The notes: generated by a model not told the origin, from the sequence alone. DNA of 32,570 nucleotides from Salsuginibacillus kocurii DSM 18087 (GCF_000377705.1 NZ_KB898640.1:1-32570), one strand, 5' to 3'; shown: positions 23,676-31,994, counted from the stretch's first letter. Translations and numbers: made by a program.

Positions 23676-24601
23676 TTAACTAACATCGTAACTCATGTTA
23701 ATAAACCGTTTAGCCTTTTTAATATCCTCATCACTAGCAATAACCACTTCTAAATCACCCGTACCATAATGCCCTATATTACTAACATCACGGGTGAAGC
23801 CCTGTTCCAACGTAATACTATCGGGCTTAACTTTCAAATAAAGTAGTATCTTTGCTGTCTGCGGGTGTACTTCAACGATAGCAAAGTTTTTAATACGTTT
23901 AAACGCTATGTAATGTTTAAGTATTTTCATTTGAACGTCATCACCTAACGCCATCATATAGGCTTTTAACGTTTCAAATCTATCAGTTAGTTCCGTGTTA
24001 GCCTGCTCTAAATAATCAGTTACCGTTTTAACCTTATTGTTACGGTTAGTTGCCGTAGTTGGTGCGGTAGCTTCATCACTAATATGTACGGTTTGTGCCG
24101 TTGTAGCGTTAACTAAATCTAGTAATAGAAGTCCATTACTATAATGTTTGTAGTGATAAAGCTCTATATTACGGTTTATTTGTTGAACTGCGTGTTCGTA
24201 ATACTTAGTAAAACTGCCTGCTATACAAAGTAAACGAGTGCTTTTCCAATCAATAGCGTCTGAAACGGTTGCACCGTACCTACGCATTACCATTATTTCA
24301 AATTCCGCTTTATGGTCTAATAACCAATCCAGATAAAATAAGCCTTGATTTATAACGTTTTCGTTCATTGATCGCTTATATTCTATAATTACGGGGGAAT
24401 TGTTTTCATCAATGCTTAACGTATCAATACGCCCTGCGTGACATTTACCCGTACTATGTTCAGAAGCTAACAAGCGTACACCTAAAAACGTTTCTAAATG
24501 CCGTTAATTATATGTTGTAATGACTTTTCAATAGATACAGATTGTCCTTCAAGTTCATCAACGCTATCCCCTTTTAATCTAAATAGTTTTATATCACCCA
24601 T
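23676..24601 (-). pseudogene. DUF5655 / PD-(D/E)XK-like protein with a one-base deletion
   Basis: The N-terminus at ATG 24599-24601 (AAGGAGTG upstream) reads MGDIKLFRLKGDSVDELEGQ, then SVSIEKSLQHIING and hits TAG. Shifting at the A-run 24496-24498 (one base missing) restores LETFLGVRLLASEHSTGK. The nuclease-like core GRIDTLSIDENNSPVIIEYKR follows, with Asp and the E-x-K pair, then INQGLFYLDWLLDHKAEFE. The C-terminal DUF5655 half contains LKHYIAFKRIKNFAIVEVHP and GFTRDVSNIGHYGTGDLEVV. The whole matches the widespread COG3586 family (about 310 aa), whose function is not established. Apart from the single deletion the frame is well kept, so it may be recent decay or a sequencing error. Confidence 0.85.
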
Positions 24602-24986
24602 ACACGTTCACTCCTTACCGTAAATATTATAGCATTTCATATTAGTAAAATCTTCCTACTGTTATGAAGTTAACGGCGTTACCTTATTAACGGCACACAG
24701 TGACAGCTGAATTATGAAGCCGTAATATTAAATAATAGCCCGTACCTTTAAGCGTAGGTAATAGCGTAGCTAGCGATTTACTAGCTATACAAGGTAAGTT
24801 GTCAAAACGGCACAACTTTTATTAATTTTTAAAATAACACCCGCAAGTATTTTTCAATATTTACGTAGTAAATAATTGTAAGTTAACGGCGTTTAAACGG
24901 GCTTACGGGGCTTTTTACGGCTACTTGACGTATAGGCTTCAGCAAAAGTTGAAAAGAAGCGGTGATCATAGAAAAGCCGCATCCTC
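24602..24986. other. 385-nt stretch of unusual composition
   Basis: No ORF. The words TTAACGGC, ACGGC and GCGTTA recur. AAGTTAACGGCGTT occurs exactly twice (24667-24680 and 24890-24903). AAGTTGT/ACAACTT (24796-24802 with 24812-24818) forms a hairpin followed by T's. It is probably debris of the element that brought the DUF5655 gene. Confidence 0.5.
24626..24631 (-). promoter_or_regulatory. -10 box for the DUF5655 gene pair
   Basis: A perfect TATAAT on the minus strand lies 24 nt before the ATG. The -35 at 17 bp is weak. Confidence 0.5.
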
Positions 24987-25014
24987 TTAATCTACTGTTG
25001 AAGAGCGGCTTTTA
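24972..25014 (-). terminator. Hairpin overlapping the end of the MerR gene
   Basis: AAAAGCCGC and GCGGCTTTT pair around a loop that includes the stop codon of the MerR gene (24987-24989). A short T-run follows on both strands. Confidence 0.6.
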
Positions 25015-25748
25015 GTTTTCTCTCCAGAATTCAGATGATGATTAGCAAAAGCATTTTGAAAAAATGTCCACTCCTCCGTGGTCAATGGACTTAAAATGTT
25101 TGTTGTACTTTCTTGCTTGCTCATCGCTTCCCACGTTTCTTGGTCAAGGGTAGTGAGTAGCTGATTGTGCAAAGTTAAAATGTTTTCTACCACTTCCTGG
25201 ATTTGAGGATCAGCTGGTGATAGACCATTGGAAGCTAACCGTTTTAGTGTTGTAAACAAGTGATAATACTGTTGATCTAGAATGCGTCTTTCTGTTGTAG
25301 GAACGGTGTTTTTTTGTTCCTGGTTGTACTGGTAATGATTGTGTTCCCAAACGAGCGAATGAATGATAAAGCAGAACACTCGAATATCAATGACTTCTTC
25401 ATGAGCGATAATAGAGGACATGTAATCGAGCTGTTGGATCGTTTGCTGCAATTCTTGGACTTGCTCTATTAACTCTTGCTTCTTACTTGTTATAACATCA
25501 TGTAACTGAGATTGAGAGGCTTCTTGCTGTTTTAAAATATAGGAAATGTCTCTAAGTGAGAAGCCTAAAAACTTGAGTGATTGAATTTCTTGCAACCGAT
25601 GTACAGCCTGTTCATTATACATTCGGTGACCTCCGTCTTTATACACCGTCGGCTTTAGCAACTCAATATCATCATAATACCTAAGAGTCCGAATCGTTTC
25701 TCCACTGCGACGAGCTAACGTTCCAATAGTCTGCAGGCTATTGGGCAT
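24987..25748 (-). CDS. MerR-family regulator, 253 aa
   Basis: The N-terminal winged HTH is clear: IGTLARRSGETIRTLRYYDD (8-27), then IELLKP, GGHRMYNEQAVHRLQEIQSL and KFLGFSLRDISYIL. A long coiled coil follows (about 75-115). The roughly 130-residue C-terminal domain, helical with HNHYQYNQEQ and TTEEWTFFQNAF, resembles the effector part of TipA-like MerR activators, though its ligand is unknown. AAAGGAGGG precedes the ATG. The start overlaps by 11 nt the end of a broken DUF4870 gene on the same strand. The two would have been translationally coupled, so the regulator was probably linked to that membrane protein. Confidence 0.9.
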   Translation of the reverse strand: MPNSLQTIGTLARRSGETIRTLRYYDDIELLKPTVYKDGGHRMYNEQAVHRLQEIQSLKFLGFSLRDISYILKQQEASQSQLHDVITSKKQELIEQVQELQQTIQQLDYMSSIIAHEEVIDIRVFCFIIHSLVWEHNHYQYNQEQKNTVPTTERRILDQQYYHLFTTLKRLASNGLSPADPQIQEVVENILTLHNQLLTTLDQETWEAMSKQESTTNILSPLTTEEWTFFQNAFANHHLNSGEKTKSRSSTVD

Positions 25749-26096
25749 TTCTCCATCCCTCCTTTACTGTTTTTTTACTTTCTTTGATAAATGGAATTGC
25801 AGGGTAGCGGTACGTTTTGTTTAGTGTAATTTTAATCATTGCATAACCTATCACAACTACTTCTATAAACAAAATGATAAAAGCGATATAGGCGTATGAT
25901 GAAGGTAACGCATAGGTGAGTGCAAAGAATGGGAAGATAGTTAAATGAAAATTTAGTGCTCGACGACTGCCTCACGATAAAACAAGTGGTTTCTCTTAGT
26001 GATTAAGTACATTACGAGCGGAGGTATGAAACCAAGAATAATGGAAATTCCCAACATCAGCTGAACCATTAAGGTTTCTTTACTCTTTCTATTCAA
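25738..26096 (-). pseudogene. DUF4870 / Tic20-like membrane protein with a one-base deletion
   Basis: Minus-strand TTG start (26094-26096) with GGAGGG upstream. The first frame reads LMVQLMLGISIILGFIPPLV, MYLITKRNHLFYREAVVEH, stop. The other frame continues at once with RALNFHLTIFPFFALTYALP, then AYIAFIILFIEVVVIGYAMI and a tail ending NAQ at 25738. One missing base near 25961-25963 explains the break. The pattern of three to four membrane helices and a REA--RALNFHLT-type block fits the DUF4870 family. The tail overlaps the MerR start. Confidence 0.75.
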
Positions 26097-26373
26097 AAAA
26101 ATCCCTCCTATACATTTTTCATAATTAGTATGAAGGCTAACGTAGGGTGAGCTTCAACTGTTTAATAAAATTCACATGTTTTCTTACAGTTCTGTAAAAT
26201 ATTTTATCGTCCTGCCACATTTCATCTGAATTTGTAACCCAGCTTGTAAAAGTTAATAGCAACTAAGAACTTAAGCCTGAAAAGTAGTTGTGAACTGTAT
26301 GATAATGGTAAAATAAAGTATGTTCTTGAGCAGTTGAGGAGAAGAAACAGATATAGTATCGGAGATGAAGCTA

Positions 26374-26859
26374 ATGAACGAAGAATTAGAAAAAGCAATT
26401 GATTTACGGACGAGAGGAAACCATAAAGAATCTAGCGACTTGCTTATGAGATTGGTAGAGGAGTTTCCTGAGGATGCTTTGATTAACTACCAATGTGCGT
26501 GGAGTTTAGACATATTAGGTGAAGAAGCAAAAGCAGTTCCATTTTATGAAAGCGCCATTAAGTTTGGGTTGCCTAAAGAGGATTTGGAAGAAGCATTAGT
26601 AGGATTAGGGAGTACATATAGGACCTTAGGAGAATATGATAAATCAAAACATACACTTCAAAAAGGAATGGAAGTGTTCCCCAATAATAGGGCAATTCAA
26701 ACGTTCTATGCGATGACCTTATATAATCTAAATGAACATAACAAAGCGATGGAACTCTTATTAAAGTGTTTAACAGCTACGACAACCGACTCGGAGATTT
26801 ATAGTTATAAACAAGCTATTGAATTCTATGCGGATAAATTAGACGAGGTTTGGAAGTAG
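26374..26859 (+). CDS. Tetratricopeptide-repeat protein, 161 aa
   Basis: The product is built of helical TPR-like pairs: LEKAIDLRTRGNHKESSDLL, YQCAWSLDILGEEAKAVPFY, ALVGLGSTYRTLGEYDKSKH and TFYAMTLYNLNEHNKAMELL. TPRs mediate protein-protein contacts; the partner is unknown. It is soluble. ATG 26374 has GGAG nine nt upstream and gives the common family start MNEELEKAI; an ATG three codons earlier is less favourable. A truncated copy of its 3' part and terminator lies 6.7 kb to the left (19823-19945). A terminator follows. Confidence 0.88.
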   Translation: MNEELEKAIDLRTRGNHKESSDLLMRLVEEFPEDALINYQCAWSLDILGEEAKAVPFYESAIKFGLPKEDLEEALVGLGSTYRTLGEYDKSKHTLQKGMEVFPNNRAIQTFYAMTLYNLNEHNKAMELLLKCLTATTTDSEIYSYKQAIEFYADKLDEVWK

Positions 26860-26902
26860 TTTATGAAAAAATGGACGTAACTTAACGGTCTCAATAAATA
26901 AA

Positions 26903-26934
26903 CAAGGCGATCAATGAGTTGATCGTCTTGTTTT
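26903..26934 (+). terminator. Terminator of the TPR gene
   Basis: A 12-bp stem (26903-26914 with 26919-26930, one G-T pair, loop TGAG) runs into TTTT. The same terminator, slightly changed, is found after the truncated TPR copy near 19914-19942. Confidence 0.85.
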
Positions 26935-26983
26935 CAATATAATTAATGTTATGTATGAAATGGGAGTATATTTTTTGTATATA

Positions 26984-27038
26984 AAAAGACCTTCAACATA
27001 CAGGTGATGAATGCACCTTTGTATAGTGAAGGTCTTTT
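26984..27038. terminator. Long bidirectional hairpin
   Basis: AAAAGACCTTCA (26984-26995) pairs with 27027-27038 (12 bp). An inner ATACA/TGTAT and GGTG/CACC stem extends it to a 55-nt element. A's on one side and T's on the other suit termination in both directions, for the small minus-strand ORF at 27071 in particular. Confidence 0.7.
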
Positions 27039-27070
27039 AGTCATATAGCTTATTTTATTAAAGCTGCCCG

Positions 27071-27205
27071 TTAGCTAGATTCTTTAAAGATTTTATATGT
27101 ACAAAAGCAAAGAGATGAAAGCACCACAAAGAACATAATTCCACCTAGTGTGAAGTTAGATATAATGTACCATTCCGTTATAAGCAGGAAATGATCTGAA
27201 TCCAT
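27071..27205 (-). CDS. Possible small membrane protein, 44 aa
   Basis: The minus-strand frame begins MDSDHFLLITEWYIISNFTL, continues GGIMFFVVLSSLCFCTYKIF and ends KESS, giving one transmembrane helix with a basic end. An in-frame ATG four codons earlier (27217) is an alternative; GGCGGA lies before the chosen one at short distance. A bidirectional terminator lies 33 nt downstream, which supports a real transcript. No family was recognised. Confidence 0.45.
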   Translation of the reverse strand: MDSDHFLLITEWYIISNFTLGGIMFFVVLSSLCFCTYKIFKESS

Positions 27206-27229
27206 ACTTCCGCCCATCGATGTAGGATA

Positions 27230-27299
27230 GCGGGGACTCTCTCCTCCACAGCGCCAGCGCTATTAAAGCAGCCAACAAGGGAGAGCATAACCTCCCCGC
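27230..27299. repeat. 70-nt nested inverted repeat downstream of pxpC
   Basis: GCGGGGA (27230-27236) pairs with TCCCCGC (27293-27299), CTCTCC (27239-27244) with GGAGAG (27280-27285), and AGCGC (27250-27254) with GCGCT (27257-27261). There is no T-run on either strand. It may protect or end the pxp transcript. Confidence 0.5.
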
Positions 27300-27302
27300 G
27301 CA

Positions 27303-28301
27303 CTACACGTGCTCAAACAACGGCAGGGCTTTTTTAAAGGTTTCGAAGTGTTTGCGTGACGACGTGTAGGCCTGGTGTGCTTCGTTGACGGTCACGAGTT
27401 CGAAACGGATCTTTTCGCCGGGGGCCATTTGCGCGAGGCGCGGCCAGTCGGCGCGGATGATCGAGCCTATGCGTGTGTAGCCACCGGTGGTCTGGCGGTC
27501 GGCCATGAGCACCATCGGCTGGCCGTCGGCTGCGACCTGGATGGTACCAAAGGCGACCGCGTCGGATAAGATGTCGGCGGAGGCGGCCTGTTCCAATTTG
27601 GGTCCTTTTAAGCGGTAGCCCATGCGGTCGGCCTGGTCGCTGATCGTAAATTCCTCGCCGCAGAAGGCCCGCTGCGCTTCATCTGTAAAAGCGTCCCACT
27701 CGGGGCCGGCAATGGCACGGAGCGGCCCGTCGTGGTAGACGCGGGCATAGACGGCTGGATCGGGACGCTTGCGTCTGCGGGTCCAGAAGCGCTCGTCCCA
27801 CTCCAGCGTGCTGGCCGCGAGCTGGTCTTCTTTTTTAAAAGCCCGGCCTTCCAATCCGCCGAGACTCGCTTTCGTAAAGGTGGAGCAGCTGCCGAGGTCA
27901 ACGCGGGCGTCGAAGCCGCCTGCCACGGCAATATAAGCTCGCACGCCGGAGACGGGGATGCGGAAGCTAATCTCGTCTCCGGGTATGACGTGGCGGGTGC
28001 TCCAGTTTTCAAACGGGACGTCATTCAAATACGCGCCGAGATTGGCGCCGCCGATCGCAACGAGTGTTTCTTCTTCAAAGCGCAGGGTCGGGCCTTGCAT
28101 GGTGACTTCGATCGCAGCTGTGTCGGCGGGATTGCCGACGATGGTGTTGGTCAGCTCGAGTGCGAACGGGTCCATCGCACCGGAGACGGGAATGCCGTCT
28201 TGCTGGAAACCGATGCGGCCGCTGTCCTGGATAGTGGTGAAAAGTCCGGGACGCACGACGCGGGCAATTGGCTGGCTCGTAACTTGTTGATGCTGGCTCA
28301 T
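27303..28301 (-). CDS. pxpC: 5-oxoprolinase subunit PxpC (biotin-carboxyltransferase-like, KipA family)
   Basis: PxpC works with PxpA and PxpB to hydrolyse 5-oxoproline (pyroglutamate) to glutamate using ATP. The 332-aa product has the family blocks [85 protein letters not shown] and [15 protein letters not shown]. It starts within the end of pxpA (4-nt overlap ATGA), so it is translated with it. The B. subtilis relative is KipA, partner of the KinA inhibitor KipI. GC content is much higher than in the AT-rich stretch to its left. Confidence 0.93.
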   Translation of the reverse strand: MSQHQQVTSQPIARVVRPGLFTTIQDSGRIGFQQDGIPVSGAMDPFALELTNTIVGNPADTAAIEVTMQGPTLRFEEETLVAIGGANLGAYLNDVPFENWSTRHVIPGDEISFRIPVSGVRAYIAVAGGFDARVDLGSCSTFTKASLGGLEGRAFKKEDQLAASTLEWDERFWTRRRKRPDPAVYARVYHDGPLRAIAGPEWDAFTDEAQRAFCGEEFTISDQADRMGYRLKGPKLEQAASADILSDAVAFGTIQVAADGQPMVLMADRQTTGGYTRIGSIIRADWPRLAQMAPGEKIRFELVTVNEAHQAYTSSRKHFETFKKALPLFEHV

Positions 28302-29071
28302 GAGCGGCTGCCTCCAAGCGGGGAAGCAATCTCCAGGCCGGCGTCAATCAAGGCCAGGCGCAGGTGGCTCGCAAAGGCGAGCGCTTCAGGTTCATCGCCG
28401 TGCACGCAAATCGTGTCAGCCGGACGCTCGATGTCGGTGCCGTCCACAGCCTCGACTTTGGCTTCTGTCACCATGCGAATGACGCGTTTGACCGCTTCTT
28501 CTTCGTCGGTAATCATCGCGCGCGGGTCTTTACGCCCAACGAGCGAGCCGTCCGGATTGTAGGCGCGGTCGGCAAAGACTTCGTTGGCCGTGTAAAGGCC
28601 GGCTGCTTCGCCGGCGCGCACGAGCTCGCTTCCGGACAAGCCGTAGAGCACCAATGATGAATCCACGTCTTTTACTGCTGCAGCGACAGCGTCCGCCAGC
28701 TCCCGGTCGGCTCCAGCCGCGTTGTAAAGCGCGCCGTGCGGCTTGACGTGCTGAAGCTGCACTCCTTCGGCATCGGCGAACGCAGCCAGCGCCCCGATTT
28801 GATAAACGACCATTGCATATACTTCCTCAGCGCTTGCGTCCAGCATCCGCCGTCCAAACCCCTGCAAATCGGGGAAACCGGGATGCGCGCCGACTGAAAC
28901 GCCGTGCTCGCGTGCTAGCCGGACCGTCTGCCGCATCACAAGCGGATCGCCGGCATGAAAGCCGCAGGCAACATTCGCCGACGTCACTTCTTTCAATACA
29001 TCCGCATCACGCCCGAGCGTATAGCGGCCAAAACTCTCCCCTAAATCACAATTCACATCAACCGTCTTCAC
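28298..29071 (-). CDS. pxpA: 5-oxoprolinase subunit PxpA (LamB/YcsF family)
   Basis: PxpA is the metal-hydrolase-like subunit that opens the lactam ring. GTG at 29069-29071 with GGGGAGG upstream was chosen, since it gives the family start [17 protein letters not shown]; the frame upstream of it is open but overlaps pxpB deeply. The 257-aa product shows [58 protein letters not shown] and [11 protein letters not shown], with the conserved His/Asp residues. It overlaps pxpB by 14 nt and pxpC by 4 nt, a tightly coupled unit. Confidence 0.94.
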   Translation of the reverse strand: MKTVDVNCDLGESFGRYTLGRDADVLKEVTSANVACGFHAGDPLVMRQTVRLAREHGVSVGAHPGFPDLQGFGRRMLDASAEEVYAMVVYQIGALAAFADAEGVQLQHVKPHGALYNAAGADRELADAVAAAVKDVDSSLVLYGLSGSELVRAGEAAGLYTANEVFADRAYNPDGSLVGRKDPRAMITDEEEAVKRVIRMVTEAKVEAVDGTDIERPADTICVHGDEPEALAFASHLRLALIDAGLEIASPLGGSRS

Positions 29072-29804
29072 TAGAAGCACCTCCCCACTCTTTCCACGAA
29101 ATCTCATATGTACCCGCAGCCACCGCCGCCTCCACACGTTCATATTCTTCGCGCGACACCGGCACAAACGAAACAAGATCGCCCGCCCGGAACAACGTCA
29201 CAGGCTCGCGCGCCGGGTCATACAACCGCACCGGCGTTCGCCCAATCAACTGCCAGCCGCCCGGACTGTCGAGCGAATACACCCCGGTCTGACCGCCTGC
29301 AATCCCTACTGAGCCAGCCGGAACATGCGCGCGTGGATTCGTAAGCCGCGGTGTCGCGAGCTTCGCATCCATCCCGCCCAAATACGGAAACCCAGGCGTA
29401 AAGCCGAGCATGTAGACACGATAGCTTGGCGCAGCGTGCCGCTCAATCACTTCTTTTATGGAAAGAGAAGCATGTTCCGCCACGTCCTCCAGGTCCGGTC
29501 CTTCTGCGCCGCCGTAGTAGGTCGGCAATTCGAAGAGACGGGCAGGCGGCGCACTAGTGGAAGCCGCTCGTTCAGCCCTACGCCGAAGCGCCTCTGCCGC
29601 GTCTGCGTACGAAATATGATCACTATGGTAGAACACAGTCAGCACCGTATAGCTTGGCACCCACTCCTCCGCCCACGGGCAGTTTTCCTCTTCTAGAAGT
29701 GCGGCTAAGCCGCGTACTCTGTCATTTATTTCCGGGGAAATCTCCGTGCCAAAACTCACTCGAATTGCACCGTCTCCAAGCGGTGTAAGTTCAGGTGTCT
29801 GCAT
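29058..29804 (-). CDS. pxpB: 5-oxoprolinase subunit PxpB (KipI family)
   Basis: This is the third subunit of the prokaryotic 5-oxoprolinase; the B. subtilis relative KipI also inhibits the sporulation kinase KinA. The 248-aa product begins [19 protein letters not shown] and has the family core [60 protein letters not shown] and [21 protein letters not shown] precedes the ATG. It is the first gene of the pxpBAC unit, read leftwards. The B. subtilis genes kipR and ycsI are not next to it here. Confidence 0.93.
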   Translation of the reverse strand: MQTPELTPLGDGAIRVSFGTEISPEINDRVRGLAALLEEENCPWAEEWVPSYTVLTVFYHSDHISYADAAEALRRRAERAASTSAPPARLFELPTYYGGAEGPDLEDVAEHASLSIKEVIERHAAPSYRVYMLGFTPGFPYLGGMDAKLATPRLTNPRAHVPAGSVGIAGGQTGVYSLDSPGGWQLIGRTPVRLYDPAREPVTLFRAGDLVSFVPVSREEYERVEAAVAAGTYEISWKEWGGASSEDG

Positions 29805-29883
29805 CGGACCACCTCTTCGTTCAATTTCATCTGTTTCATTTTAGCATGGCTCGGTTCTTCTTGCGAGCACATGGTTTGTATCA

Positions 29884-30114
29884 TTTGTTGCTTGACGATA
29901 ATCAGTTGTGGCGTGGCATCCGCTCGTTGTGGAGTCAAGCCACCTGGTTGTGGTGTCGTGCCGTTCGCATGTGGAGTGAAGACCCATGGTTGTGGAGTCG
30001 CGCCGTCCTCTTGTGGAGTGAACACTCATAGCTGTGGCGTGACGCTCATCAGCTGTTGTGTGGCTCCACTTAGTTGTTGAGTGACGCCTCATCGTTGTGG
30101 CGTCACTCTTTGTC
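29884..30114. repeat. Minisatellite: 11 degenerate units of exactly 21 bp
   Basis: Units begin at 29884, 29905, 29926 and so on to 30094, each near GTTGTGGAGTGACGCCTCATC. The best conserved part is TTGTGG-GT. As 21 is divisible by three, several frames stay open as heptapeptide repeats (plus strand SCGVxxx; minus strand TPQxxxx and HSTTxxx). Those short ORFs are by-products: no ribosome binding site was seen and all frames look alike. The last two units form the 10-bp inverted repeat GAGTGACGCC/GGCGTCACTC (30079-30108). Confidence 0.9.
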
Positions 30115-30150
30115 CCGAACAACGTCTTTCAATGTTAACTCAAACCAGCT

Positions 30151-31368
30151 TTAAAATAAGCCTGGGATGGTGGTAAAGAGCGTGTAAACGCCGAATACCG
30201 CCATTAATAGGACGACGAAGGCGCCAAAGATGGTAAGCCAGATCGGATGTTTATAGTCGCCGACGATACTCGTTTTATGAGCGGCGAGCAGGATCGAACC
30301 AAGCGTAAGCGGCAAGATTAAGCCGTTAAACGCTCCAGCTAGTATGAGTAACATGACAGGTTCGCCGATAAAGGCGAAGACGCCAGTAGAAAAGACGATA
30401 AAAGCGATCGTCCAGTAGCGGCGGTTACGCTCAATGCTGGCGTGAAACGTTGATAAAAACGTAACGGACGTATACGCAGCCCCAATGACAGACGTAATTC
30501 CAGCAGCCCAAAGGACAAGCCCGAACAGGCGTAATCCGATATCGCCGGCCGCGTGATAAAACGCCGAAGCGGTGGGGTTGTCCGCATCAAGGGTGGCTCC
30601 GGCTGCTACTACGCCTAAAATCGCTAAAAAGAGTAGGGCCCGCATGACTGACGCAGCCATGATCCCCATAATGGATGTGTTCGTGACGTAGCGCAAGTTT
30701 TCTTTTCCGGTGATCCCTGCATCCAGTAAGCGGTGCCCGCCGGCAAAGGTAATATAACCGCCGACTGTACCACCAACGATAGTCACGATCGCGTAAATAT
30801 CTATTTCCATCGGAGCGACCGTTTGAATGGCAGCTTCTCCGTAGGGCGGGTTGCTGACAATCATAACGTAAGCGGTAAGTAGCATCATCATAAGGCCCAG
30901 GTAGCGGACGATTTTGTCCATAGCCACGCCGGCTTCTTTGGATAAGAAGATTCCAATACAAATTATCCCGGTTAAAATGGCTCCAATCCGGGTATCAAGT
31001 CCTAGGAGGGCATTTACGCCCAGACCGCCCCCGGCCACATTCCCGATGTTGAAAGCGAGTCCGCCGAGCACGATGAAAAAAGCGACGATGTAGCCAAGTC
31101 CCGGCAAAACTTGATTGGCGATATCCTGTCCTTTCATGCGCGAAACCGTAATAATCCGCCAGATATTTAACTGCGCGCCAATATCTAAAATGATGGAAAT
31201 GAGAATGACAAAAGCAAAGCTCGCCAAAAGCTCTTCGGTAAAGACAGCTGTCTGGGTGAGAAATCCAGGTCCAATGGCTGATGTAGCCATTAAAAAGGCA
31301 GCGCCCATTAGGACACTCAGCCGTTGCTTTGCCGTGTATGTTGGGGTTTGTAAATCATGTGATGGCAT
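30151..31368 (-). CDS. ycsG: NRAMP-fold transporter of the YcsG type
   Basis: The 405-aa protein has about eleven membrane segments. It belongs to the branch of the NRAMP family found with ycsF/kip genes. Where metal transporters have DPGN in helix 1, this one has SAIGPGFLTQTA. Where they have the metal-binding Met in MPH of helix 6, it has GGYITFAGGHRLLDAG. Metal transport is therefore unlikely; its place beside pxpBAC suggests uptake of 5-oxoproline or a related compound, which is inference. GGAGGAC precedes the ATG. It is read in the same direction as pxpBAC but separated from them by 346 nt holding the minisatellite. Confidence 0.88.
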   Translation of the reverse strand: MPSHDLQTPTYTAKQRLSVLMGAAFLMATSAIGPGFLTQTAVFTEELLASFAFVILISIILDIGAQLNIWRIITVSRMKGQDIANQVLPGLGYIVAFFIVLGGLAFNIGNVAGGGLGVNALLGLDTRIGAILTGIICIGIFLSKEAGVAMDKIVRYLGLMMMLLTAYVMIVSNPPYGEAAIQTVAPMEIDIYAIVTIVGGTVGGYITFAGGHRLLDAGITGKENLRYVTNTSIMGIMAASVMRALLFLAILGVVAAGATLDADNPTASAFYHAAGDIGLRLFGLVLWAAGITSVIGAAYTSVTFLSTFHASIERNRRYWTIAFIVFSTGVFAFIGEPVMLLILAGAFNGLILPLTLGSILLAAHKTSIVGDYKHPIWLTIFGAFVVLLMAVFGVYTLFTTIPGLF

Positions 31369-31733
31369 TATTTAGAGTCCTCCTTAATGTGAAAACGTTT
31401 TTTTCTCTTATGTAGAATGAGCAAAAGAGAAGCAGACAAAACATTTTAGCACAGTACCGTAGTGAACATGCAATCAAAACCTATCAGTACGTGTTAAAGT
31501 ATAAAAATTCTTAATATTACTTATTTTCGGGACTTGTATAACGGGCTTTCGACAGAAACGGTTTTAAACTTGCAGAACTCGTGTTCGTTCGCTCTTGCGG
31601 GAATAAAAAGCGTTAGGTACAGTTAGGAGTAACATATTTTTTCATGAATTTTCCATCTTTTTTGGGTCTTTTTATTTATTCATTGCATAGCAACAGTGGA
31701 CAAGTTTAAAAGGGAAAGGAGAACGTAAACCAA
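31369..31733. other. 365-nt divergent intergenic region
   Basis: It separates the leftward transporter from a rightward small gene. TGAAAACGTTTTT (from about 31390) resembles half of a cre site but misses two consensus positions. No ORF or strong hairpin was seen; promoters could not be assigned with confidence. Confidence 0.5.
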
Positions 31734-31994
31734 ATGAATTCACAAACACTAGTTTTTTTAGCGAATGGGATTGTGTATGCAGGTTTGGGCATGATTTGGG
31801 GATGGTTTTTCTTTTTTATTGTTGGCTTAGGGACAGGCATTGTGGCGACGCTTGTGCTGATTGCGCTATCGCTTGGGGGGACAGGCTATCTTGCTTACCA
31901 GATGGACGTTCAGAAAACATTTACAGGGCCACATATTTGGCATATGAGTCGTTTAACGTTTTTAGGGGGCTTTCTTTTGCTTGTGTATTCGTGA
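31734..31994 (+). CDS. Unknown small membrane protein, 86 aa
   Basis: AAAGGAGAA lies before the ATG. The product has three hydrophobic segments: LVFLANGIVYAGLGMIWGWF (about 6-25), an overlapping glycine-rich segment through LVLIALSLGGTGYLAY (to about 55), and RLTFLGGFLLLVYS (73-86). They are separated by a short loop (QMDVQKTFTGPHIWHMS). The tight packing of Gly and aromatic residues suggests a compact helix bundle. No family was recognised and there is no operon partner; the next feature is IS-derived DNA. Confidence 0.7.
   Translation: MNSQTLVFLANGIVYAGLGMIWGWFFFFIVGLGTGIVATLVLIALSLGGTGYLAYQMDVQKTFTGPHIWHMSRLTFLGGFLLLVYS

Noticed and set aside
27732-28562. 276-aa plus-strand ORF opposite pxpC/pxpA
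   Set aside because: Antisense to strongly conserved pxp genes in GC-rich DNA where reverse frames stay open by chance; no family resemblance.
29884-30114. CRISPR array
   Set aside because: Units are 21 bp back to back without spacers and are degenerate; no cas genes in the window.
29756-30122. Several ORFs with heptapeptide repeats on both strands
   Set aside because: They are by-products of the 21-bp tandem repeat, which keeps all frames similar; no start signals were seen.
31388-31404. cre site before the transporter gene
   Set aside because: TGAAAACGTTTTT fits only half of the consensus, with two key mismatches.
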